8,158 nucleotides of DNA. It comes from Comamonadaceae bacterium. GTDB lineage: Bacteria; Pseudomonadota; Gammaproteobacteria; Burkholderiales; Burkholderiaceae_C. Position 1 is the first letter of the stretch; each line of letters opens with the position of its first letter. The translations under genes and the position numbers were made by a program. Below are positions 1 to 4,501 of the stretch, piece after piece. The notes under the pieces were generated by a model. That model searched no databases and was not told the DNA's origin. It saw only the letters and a list, made by a program, of their open reading frames with translations. The DNA is taken from assembly GCA_947374485.1 (NCBI GenBank), contig CANCCF010000185.1:1-8158 (forward strand), written 5' to 3'.

Positions 1-196
1 TCAGAGGGCCGGTGGCCCAGATGATTTTGTTGGCAGGCGAGAGGGGATCAACCGTGGCGTCCACCTCTTCGCAGAGGTATTTGGTGCCCAGTCCGCGCGA
101 GCCGATGTAGGCGCGGGCCCATTCCATATTGAGGGGTTCGGACTTGACGGTACCTGCGGTCAAATCAACGCGGAGAATTTTTCCAGCCCAAGACAT
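1..196 (-). CDS. Aldehyde:ferredoxin oxidoreductase (tungsten AOR family), N-terminal 65 codons only, runs off left edge
   Basis: The visible N-terminus begins MSWAGKILRVDLTAG and contains YIGSRGLGTKYL and DPLSPANKIIWATGPL. These match the first beta-rich domain of AOR-family enzymes (typically about 600 residues), which hold a bis-pyranopterin tungsten cofactor and a [4Fe-4S] cluster and oxidise aldehydes to carboxylic acids in the cytoplasm. The cofactor and cluster ligands lie outside the window, so activity cannot be judged. The start is the ATG at 196-194, with an AAGGAG ribosome site 8 nt upstream. It begins 12 nt after the stop of the polyferredoxin gene, so the two are surely co-transcribed. 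This is the order of the AorA-AorB subunits of the Aromatoleum enzyme. The family call is firm; the substrate is unknown. Confidence 0.9.
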   Translation of the reverse strand, partial: MSWAGKILRVDLTAGTVKSEPLNMEWARAYIGSRGLGTKYLCEEVDATVDPLSPANKIIWATGPL

Positions 197-208
197 GTTT
201 GGTGCTCC

Positions 209-685
209 TTAAGATGCGGAAGGCTGGTTGCCCAGCTTGTTGGCCCATTGCTCCATCTTGCCCAGGCCCGTCCAGTTGGCGTCGATGAAGGTGATGGCGG
301 ATGTAGGGCATGCATCGGCACAGGCCGGGTCGCCACCACAGAGGTCGCACTTCTGCACCTTGCCGGTTTCTTCCACGTAATTGATGGTGCCAAACGGGCA
401 GGCAATGGTGCAGACCTTGCAGCCGACGCAGGTGGCTTCGTTCACCACCTTGGCGCCGGTGGCTTTGTCGACGGTGATGGCTTCTACGGGGCAGGCATGC
501 AGGCACCAGGCTTCGTCACACTGGGTGCAGGTGTAGGGAACCTTTTTGCCGGTGTCGTGGAAGTTGAAGACCTTGATGCGGGATTTGGCGGTGGCGAAGG
601 TGCCGTAGTTCTCGAAAGAACAGGCCATCTCGCACTGCAGACATCCGGTGCACTTGTCTGCGTTGATATGCAACAGCTTTTGCAT
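209..685 (-). CDS. Four-cluster 4Fe-4S polyferredoxin, electron-transfer subunit of the AOR (AorA-type)
   Basis: A 158-residue cytoplasmic iron-sulfur protein. Sixteen cysteines fall into four groups: 12/15/18/22 (CxxCxxCxxxC), 53/56/61/65, 86/89/92/96 (followed by P) and 113/116/122/126 (followed by P). This is enough for four [4Fe-4S] clusters. The layout is that of DmsB/HycB-like ferredoxin subunits; being first gene before an AOR, it is most like AorA of Aromatoleum aromaticum, which carries electrons from the tungsten subunit AorB. The C-terminal 25 residues have no cysteine. The ATG at 685 has an AGGAGA site just upstream. The gene heads the leftward operon, with the AOR gene 12 nt downstream. 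A FAD subunit (AorC), if present, would lie beyond the left edge. There is no signal peptide. Confidence 0.9.
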   Translation of the reverse strand: MQKLLHINADKCTGCLQCEMACSFENYGTFATAKSRIKVFNFHDTGKKVPYTCTQCDEAWCLHACPVEAITVDKATGAKVVNEATCVGCKVCTIACPFGTINYVEETGKVQKCDLCGGDPACADACPTSAITFIDANWTGLGKMEQWANKLGNQPSAS

Positions 686-717
686 GGTTTCTCCTGTATG
701 TGGGCTTCAGGCTCGGC

Positions 718-733
718 TGCCAGCTATGCACCG
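718..733 (-). promoter_or_regulatory. Possible sigma-54 (-24/-12) promoter of the polyferredoxin-AOR operon
   Basis: On the minus strand the sequence reads CGGTGCATAGCTGGCA. It has the obligatory GG (732-731) and GC (720-719) with exactly ten bases between, but matches the rest of the TGGCACG-N4-TTGCA consensus only partly. Alone this would be weak. It gains support because its -12 C lies 78.5 nt from the centre of the palindrome at 790-805 and 34 nt before the start codon, nearly the same geometry as the much better promoter of the cyanate operon. A start of transcription near 707 would leave a 22-nt leader. Confidence 0.4.
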
Positions 734-789
734 CCTTGCCTATGAAATGAATTGCCTACGCATTGTTGAAGCGATGCACCCGCACCCGT

Positions 790-805
790 CTAGGGATAAC
801 CCTAG
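790..805. promoter_or_regulatory. Perfect palindrome CTAGGG-N4-CCCTAG in the divergent control region, likely activator site
   Basis: Two 6-bp arms with a 4-bp ATAA spacer, centred at 797.5, in the 222-nt gap between the divergent polyferredoxin and regulator genes. It is about equally far from both start codons (112.5 and 110.5 nt). The core TAGGG-N4-CCCTA recurs, with one change, as TAGTG-N4-CCCTA at 4382-4395 before the cyanate operon. The place, about 90 nt upstream of the proposed AOR transcription start, fits a sigma-54 enhancer site. The binding protein is not known; the Fis-type regulator and the response regulator encoded next door are both candidates. Confidence 0.55.
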
Positions 806-907
806 TCGGAATTGCAGTGGCCTTGAAATTCTCAATTTGCAACACAATCGCCCTGTAATCTCCGCAGCGTCCATCGCGCAGCAGCAGACCCTTTTTCAGG
901 CCCCGCC

Positions 908-2035
908 ATGTCCCTTTCAAGCAGCCCCGCAGCCACTGCAACCCATGCCCGCATGGACCGCATCGCATTGGCGCGCCAGGACCTGCGCGGTGACGGCCAC
1001 CAGCTGCACAGCCTCGTGACACCTTGGGTGGCACGCTCATGGGTGCGCTGCCTGCAGTCCGGCATGGCACCCGACAGCACGGCCGAGTTTGAGCCGATCA
1101 CCCAGGCGCACAGCCGCCACACCAGCGAGAGCAACCGCCAGCTGGTGCAGACCGCCAAGCCCTTGCTGGAGAGCCTGGGCCGGGCCATGGGCAACACCGG
1201 CTACTTTGTGATCCTCACCAACCAGCGCGGCGTGGTGGTGGATGTGAATGGCCCGATAGACCGAAGCGACCGCCGCGCCGACCTCATCACCCGCATTGGC
1301 ACCGACCTGTCCGAGCAGCGCGTGGGCACCACGGCCATTGGCACGGCCCTGTCTGAAGAGCAGCCGGTGTGGCTGCACCGGGGCGAACACTTCTTTTCCA
1401 ACACCGCCGTGTACAGCTGTGCGGGCGCGCCCGTGTTTGGCCCGAATGGCGACTGTGTGGGCATGCTGGACCTGACCGGCATCGAAGCGGTGGAGCGCCC
1501 CGAACTCACCCATCTGGTGACGCAGGTGGCGGGCAAGATTGGCAATGCGCTGGTGCTGGCGCAGGCGCACAGCCTGCTGCTGCGCCTGAACTGGCCGGGC
1601 AATGCCCTGGGCAGTGATGCCGACAGCATGCTGTGCCTGGACGCCGACGGCTGGATCACCGGTGCCAACCGCGTGGCACGGCACATGGTGCCAGGTCTGC
1701 AAACCGCTGCACGGGTGCATGCCACCGAGGTGTTTGGCCTGCCGTTGCACATGCTGTTTGATGCCGCTCGGCGCAGCCACAACACGCTCGACGTGCCCCT
1801 GTGGAGCGGCCTGTGCCTCTGCGCCATGGCCGTGCCCGCAGCCCATGAGAACCTGCCTGCGCGCTATGACACGGGCCGGCCGCTGCAAGCCGGTGTGGGC
1901 CTGAAGGATGTGGAGAACGCCCTCATCCACCAAGCCGTGGAACAGGCGCGCGGTAACGTGGCGCAGGCCGCGCAGGCCTTGGGCATCAGCCGCGCCACGG
2001 TGTACCGCAAACTGGGCGCCCGGCTGCGCCCCTGA
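908..2035 (+). CDS. AcoR-like transcriptional regulator: GAF, PAS-like region and Fis-type HTH, without AAA+ domain
   Basis: A 375-residue cytoplasmic DNA-binding protein. Residues 35-60 resemble the AcoR N-terminus (ARSWVRC). A GAF sensor domain spans about 75-215, with the AcoR hallmarks GTTAIGTAL (140-148) and GAPVFGPNGDCVGMLDLTG (173-191). A PAS-like stretch covers about 235-310 (LCLDADGWITGANRVARHM). A Fis-type helix-turn-helix ends the protein (about 332-370, GNVAQAAQALGISRATVYRKL). Full AcoR-type activators are roughly 600-670 residues because an AAA+ ATPase with a GAFTGA loop sits before the HTH. No Walker A, GAFTGA or Walker B motif is present, and the frame is intact, so this is not a simple frameshift. 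It could bind an enhancer site without driving sigma-54 open-complex formation. The ATG at 908 has only a weak CAGG site; ATG 953 is an alternative. It is divergent from the AOR operon and 63 nt before the kinase gene. Confidence 0.82.
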   Translation: MSLSSSPAATATHARMDRIALARQDLRGDGHQLHSLVTPWVARSWVRCLQSGMAPDSTAEFEPITQAHSRHTSESNRQLVQTAKPLLESLGRAMGNTGYFVILTNQRGVVVDVNGPIDRSDRRADLITRIGTDLSEQRVGTTAIGTALSEEQPVWLHRGEHFFSNTAVYSCAGAPVFGPNGDCVGMLDLTGIEAVERPELTHLVTQVAGKIGNALVLAQAHSLLLRLNWPGNALGSDADSMLCLDADGWITGANRVARHMVPGLQTAARVHATEVFGLPLHMLFDAARRSHNTLDVPLWSGLCLCAMAVPAAHENLPARYDTGRPLQAGVGLKDVENALIHQAVEQARGNVAQAAQALGISRATVYRKLGARLRP

Positions 2036-2098
2036 CACCCAAGCCCGGGGCAGCGACGCACTGGCTTGGATGGCACAACCGTTGCTTGCAACCGGGGC

Positions 2099-3325
2099 AT
2101 GCCGCCCGAGCTCGCCCACCCCTCCTTTGCCCCTGCCTGCGCCAACACGGCGGTGTGGCAGCAGCCACTCAACCTGTTGCTGGATTCCACCGGTGAGGGC
2201 ATCTTCGGCATTGACCTGCAGGGCTGCTGCGTGTTCATCAACCGCGCCGGTGCCGACATGCTGGGCTGGCCGGCGGCGGCCGTGCGGGGGCAGAACATGC
2301 ACACGCTGACGCACCACTCGCATGAAGACGGCACGCATTACCCCGACACCGACTGCCCCATCTTCAACGCCTTCCGGCGCGGCCTGCCCTGCCGCATCGA
2401 GACCGAGGTGTTCTGGCGCCGGGACCACAGCTGCTTTGCCGTGGAGTACTCCAGCCACCCCATCCTGGACGGCCAGCAGGTGCTGGGCGCAGTCATCACC
2501 TTTGTCGACATCACCGCGCGCCGCCAGGCCGCGCTGGCCCTGCAGCACGCCAATGCCAGACTGGCCACGGCCAATGACGAGCTGGAGCTGCGGGTGGGCG
2601 AGCGCACACGCGAGCTGGCCGGTGCCGTGGGGCAGTTGCGCAAGCTGGCGGCCTACTCCGAAACCATACGCGAAGAGGAGCGCACCCGTATCGCCCGCGA
2701 AGTGCATGACGAGTTGGGCAGCCTGTTGGTGGCCCTCAAAATGGATGTGAACTGGATGGACAAGCGCCTCTCGGAGCAGCAGCAGCGCGCGCCGCACGAC
2801 GCCGAGTCCATGCGTGAGCGCCTGCGCAGCAAGTGCCAGAACATGAGCCAGCAGATCGAGCGTGCGGTGGTCAACGTGGGGCGCATCATCACCGACCTGC
2901 GCCCCAGCATCCTGGACCACCAGGGCCTGTGGGCGGCACTCGAATGGCAGGCCCATGACTTTGCGCAGGCGGCCGAGCTGGGACTGGACTGGAGCGTACA
3001 GGGCACGCAAGGCAGCGAATTGCCCGAGCCCCTGTCCATGGCCGTGTTTCGCATCTTCCAGGAGATGCTCAGCAACGTGGGGCGCCACGCGCACGCCAGC
3101 CGCATTGCGGTGCACATCACCGTCACCCCGGCCGCGCTGGACCTGCGTGTGCAAGACAACGGCTGTGGCGCCCGCCCCGAGGCCTTTGATGCGCCCACCG
3201 CCTACGGCGTCATGGGCATGCGCGAGCGCGCCCGGCACCACGGCGGGCAACTGGCCATCCACAGCGCACCCGGCCAGGGCGCGGTGTTCCACCTCAGCCT
3301 GCCCTTGCCGCAGGGCGCCGCATGA
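2099..3325 (+). CDS. PAS-domain sensor histidine kinase, NarX/HisKA_3 type
   Basis: 408 residues from the ATG at 2099. A PAS domain covers about 20-140 (STGEGIFGIDLQG, FINRAGADMLGW, then VEYSSHP and VITFVDIT). A charged coiled-coil linker follows (about 143-190). The HisKA_3 box ERTRIAREVHDELGSLL carries the phospho-accepting H203. The ATPase domain shows an N-box (FRIFQEMLSNVGRHAHA, N326), DNGCG at 353-357 and GVMGMRERA near 370. No membrane segment or signal peptide is evident, so it should sense a cytoplasmic signal. The PAS domain holds five cysteines (43, 44, 86, 98, 112). The response regulator gene overlaps its end by 4 nt, making them a cognate pair. The start is uncertain: an in-frame TTG at 2066 would add 11 residues; neither start has a good ribosome site, and ATG was preferred. 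The signal is unknown. Confidence 0.9.
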   Translation: MPPELAHPSFAPACANTAVWQQPLNLLLDSTGEGIFGIDLQGCCVFINRAGADMLGWPAAAVRGQNMHTLTHHSHEDGTHYPDTDCPIFNAFRRGLPCRIETEVFWRRDHSCFAVEYSSHPILDGQQVLGAVITFVDITARRQAALALQHANARLATANDELELRVGERTRELAGAVGQLRKLAAYSETIREEERTRIAREVHDELGSLLVALKMDVNWMDKRLSEQQQRAPHDAESMRERLRSKCQNMSQQIERAVVNVGRIITDLRPSILDHQGLWAALEWQAHDFAQAAELGLDWSVQGTQGSELPEPLSMAVFRIFQEMLSNVGRHAHASRIAVHITVTPAALDLRVQDNGCGARPEAFDAPTAYGVMGMRERARHHGGQLAIHSAPGQGAVFHLSLPLPQGAA

Positions 3326-3984
3326 TACGGCTGCTGCTGGGAGACGACCACCGCATCGTGCGCGAAGGCCTGAAGCAGATACTGGCCGACGCCCCCGACG
3401 TGTGCGTGGTGGCCGAGGCGCAAAGCGGCACCGAGGTGCTGGAGCAGGTGCGCAGTCTGCAGGGCCAGGCGGAGTCCGGCACGGGCCTGGACCTGGTGCT
3501 GCTGGACATCGCCATGCCCGGAGGCGACGGCCTGGAGGTGCTGCAAACATTGCGCCGCGAATTCCCGCACTTGCCGGTGCTGATGCTCAGCACCTACCCC
3601 GAAAAGCAATACGCGGTGCGCTGCATCAAGCTGGGCGCGGGTGGCTACCTCAACAAGAGCGCCGACCCGGATGACATGGTGGCCGCCGTGCGCAAAGTGG
3701 CTGCCGGAGGCATGTACCTGACGCCCGCCACCGCCGAGGCCCTGGCCAGTGCCATGGGAGCAGCGGCGGCGCGCCTGGGCGCCGGTGGCCTGGAAGCGCT
3801 GTCGCACCGAGAGCACCAGGTGTTCAGGTTGCTCACGGCAGGGCAGACGGTGGGCGAAATTGGTGCGCAATTGAAGCTGGCCTCCAACACGGTGAGCACT
3901 TACCGTGCGCGCATTCTGGAGAAGACCGGGGCCAAGAACGATGTGGAGCTGGCGTTGCTGGCGCAGCGGCATGCGGGGCGCTGA
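3322..3984 (+). CDS. NarL/LuxR-family DNA-binding response regulator
   Basis: 220 residues. The receiver domain (1-125) has the acidic pair D8/D9, the phospho-acceptor D62 in LVLLDIAMPGGDG, S90/T91 (LMLSTYP) and K112 (GYLNKS), so all switch residues are present. A linker leads to a LuxR-type helix-turn-helix (about 157-212) with LSHREHQVFRLLTAGQTVGE and a recognition helix near SNTVSTYRARIL. The ATG sits inside the kinase stop (ATGA overlap), which implies translational coupling. It is presumably phosphorylated by that kinase and binds DNA as a dimer. Targets are not shown; the palindromes at 790-805 and 4380-4397 are possible sites. It is the last gene of this cluster; 517 nt without a gene follow. 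Confidence 0.93.
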   Translation: MIRLLLGDDHRIVREGLKQILADAPDVCVVAEAQSGTEVLEQVRSLQGQAESGTGLDLVLLDIAMPGGDGLEVLQTLRREFPHLPVLMLSTYPEKQYAVRCIKLGAGGYLNKSADPDDMVAAVRKVAAGGMYLTPATAEALASAMGAAAARLGAGGLEALSHREHQVFRLLTAGQTVGEIGAQLKLASNTVSTYRARILEKTGAKNDVELALLAQRHAGR

Positions 3985-4012
3985 GTGTTTTTGTGTTCGT
4001 GCTGTTGTGGGG

Positions 4013-4038
4013 CTGCTTTTGTAGGCCTGCTTTTGTAG
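4013..4038 (+). repeat. Short tandem repeat CTGCTTTTGTAG, two copies, 14-nt period
   Basis: The 12-mer CTGCTTTTGTAG occurs at 4013-4024 and 4027-4038, just after the response regulator stop. The second copy overlaps the first bases of the larger repeat shared with 8101-8158, where a related GCCTGCTTTT is seen. No function is evident; the T-rich runs could aid transcription termination. Confidence 0.6.
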
Positions 4039-4082
4039 TGGACCATGCCACCGGGGTAGATGGTTCCGTTCGTGTCCCCCGC
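4025..4082 (+). repeat. Direct repeat copy 1 (58 nt), partner at 8101-8158
   Basis: By my count 53 of 58 positions match the segment at 8101-8158 in the same orientation, including ATGCCACCGGGGTAGATG and TTCCGTTCGTGTCCCCCGC. It lies 41 nt after the response regulator stop; the partner lies 27 nt after the cyanase stop. It runs into the left arm of the hairpin element. Presence at two gene ends suggests a dispersed intergenic repeat that may work at transcript 3' ends. Confidence 0.85.
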
Positions 4083-4117
4083 AGAGGGCTTTGCCCTCTG
4101 CTCCTCCTTTACCTCAC
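4063..4117 (+). repeat. Left arm of 230-bp inverted-repeat element, containing a hairpin
   Basis: The 55-nt arm consists of GTTCCGTTCGTGTCCCCCG (4063-4081), a 19-nt hairpin segment (4082-4100) and CTCCTCCTTTACCTCAC (4101-4117). The two outer blocks recur exactly, inverted, at 4238-4292, while the hairpin segment differs in sequence. The element resembles a non-autonomous, MITE- or REP-like intergenic sequence. No target-site duplication could be identified. Confidence 0.85.
4081..4101 (+). terminator. Perfect 9-bp hairpin GCAGAGGGC-TTT-GCCCTCTGC, possible terminator
   Basis: Both arms pair perfectly around a TTT loop, 97 nt after the response regulator stop. It is followed by TCCTCCTTT, not a true T run, so intrinsic termination would be weak; it might instead stabilise a transcript end. 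It forms the variable centre of the left repeat arm. The copy at the window end stops just where an equivalent hairpin would begin. Confidence 0.4.
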
Positions 4118-4145
4118 TGCACCATCCACCCCAGTGTCATAGTCA

Positions 4146-4160
4146 GCCAACACGGTTGGC
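4146..4160. repeat. Small hairpin GCCAAC-ACG-GTTGGC inside the inverted-repeat element
   Basis: A perfect 6-bp stem with a 3-nt loop lies in the 120-nt centre of the 230-bp element, between its arms. No role can be assigned; it adds to the dense secondary structure of the element. Confidence 0.5.
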
Positions 4161-4237
4161 GCGTCGCGTTTCGATGCATTCATACAGCTGCACACCAATA
4201 TTGTTGGCGGACTCAGGACGGCGTGGCGCTCTGTGGA

Positions 4238-4292
4238 GTGAGGTAAAGGAGGAGGTTTGGGCGCAGCCCGAACCGGGGGACACGAACGGAAC
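4238..4292 (-). repeat. Right arm of 230-bp inverted-repeat element, containing a different hairpin
   Basis: Read on the minus strand, the arm has the same 19-nt and 17-nt outer blocks as 4063-4117, all 36 bases identical. The central 19 nt differ, yet again form a hairpin: GGTTTGGGC-GCA-GCCCGAACC at 4254-4274 pairs over 9 bp with one T-G pair. Structure kept while sequence changed suggests the hairpin matters. Confidence 0.85.
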
Positions 4293-4379
4293 AGAGTGCC
4301 ACGTCGGCCTGCGTCCAGAAGTGACTTGAACTCGTGAGTCTTTAAGTGACCCCCATCACCGAGCAAACAAACAAAGCCA

Positions 4380-4397
4380 TGTAGTGCCAGCCCTACA
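4380..4397. promoter_or_regulatory. Imperfect palindrome TGTAGTG-N4-CCCTACA upstream of the cyanate operon, likely enhancer site
   Basis: The arms TGTAGTG and CCCTACA pair at six of seven positions around a CCAG spacer, centred at 4388.5. The core TAGTG-N4-CCCTA matches the TAGGG-N4-CCCTA core at 790-805, with the same 4-bp spacer. The centre is about 90 nt upstream of the transcription start predicted from the sigma-54 element, a usual distance for an enhancer-binding protein. The protein that binds is inferred, not shown. Confidence 0.55.
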
Positions 4398-4452
4398 CCC
4401 CGTCGTACCCCGTGCAATGAATTGCCACATCACCACACCATGGCCCCATATC

Positions 4453-4468
4453 TGGCCCGCAGCTTGCA
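4453..4468 (+). promoter_or_regulatory. Sigma-54 (-24/-12) promoter of the cyanate transport operon
   Basis: TGGCCCGCAGCTTGCA fits the sigma-54 consensus TGGCACG-N4-TTGCA with a single change in the -24 box. GG at 4454-4455 and GC at 4466-4467 have the required ten bases between. Transcription should start near 4479, leaving a leader of about 23 nt with a GAGG ribosome site at 4492-4495. Sigma-54 control fits a nitrogen-source operon and requires an AAA+ enhancer-binding protein, none of which is encoded in this window. Confidence 0.78.
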
Positions 4469-4476
4469 TGACACCC

Positions 4477-4499
4477 TGCACCAACTTCACCGAGGTGCA
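4477..4499. promoter_or_regulatory. Inverted repeat TGCACC-N11-GGTGCA over the leader and ribosome site
   Basis: The half-sites equal those of the NtrC consensus (TGCACC-N5-GGTGCA), but the spacer is 11 instead of 5 nt. The repeat lies from the predicted transcription start to the ribosome binding site (GAGGTG), so a bound protein would block expression, or the RNA hairpin could mask translation start. The downstream half also pairs as CACC-GA-GGTG at 4488-4497. It may be fortuitous. Confidence 0.35.
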
Positions 4500-4501
4500 C
4501 C

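Larger units (their letters stand above)
3985..4501. other. 517-nt intergenic region: hairpin repeat element followed by the cyanate-operon promoter
   Basis: I see no convincing gene here. The first third has T-rich sequence with a tandem repeat and the start of a dispersed-looking repeat (4025-4082). A 230-bp inverted-repeat element occupies 4063-4292. From about 4370 to 4501 lies the control region of the transport operon: a palindrome, a sigma-54 promoter and an inverted repeat over the ribosome site. Short open frames in this stretch cross the repeat arms, have no ribosome site and resemble no family I know. Confidence 0.7.

Noticed and set aside
725..739. Second sigma-54-like match on the minus strand (AGGCAAGGCGGTGCA)
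   Set aside because: GG and GC are separated by nine bases instead of ten, a spacing that sigma-54 promoters do not tolerate well.
248..745. 165-codon plus-strand frame opposite the polyferredoxin gene
   Set aside because: It mirrors the sixteen-cysteine ferredoxin frame, is glycine/alanine-rich and has no ribosome site or family resemblance.
856..861. Hexamer TGTAAT-like -10 box (about 854-859) for the regulator gene
   Set aside because: One base off TATAAT, but no fitting -35 box lies 16-18 nt upstream, so no promoter is claimed.
2066..2098. TTG start for the histidine kinase, adding 11 residues
   Set aside because: No clear ribosome site precedes it, and the extra residues belong to no domain; kept as an alternative because the ATG at 2099 also has a poor site.
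1037..3550. 837-codon open frame on the minus strand, antisense to the regulator, kinase and response regulator genes
   Set aside because: Its translation is low-complexity (A, G, H, Q, R rich) with no recognisable domain, while all three plus-strand genes show clear families. Long antisense frames are common in GC-rich DNA.
4063..4292. CRISPR array, integron attC site or full insertion sequence as explanation for the hairpin repeats
   Set aside because: There are only two inverted arms, no regular spacers, no integrase or transposase frame and no attC core sites.
4060..4329. Open frames across the intergenic region (89 codons plus strand, 102 codons minus strand at 4109-4417)
   Set aside because: They run through both arms of the inverted repeat, lack ribosome sites and read out repeat sequence.
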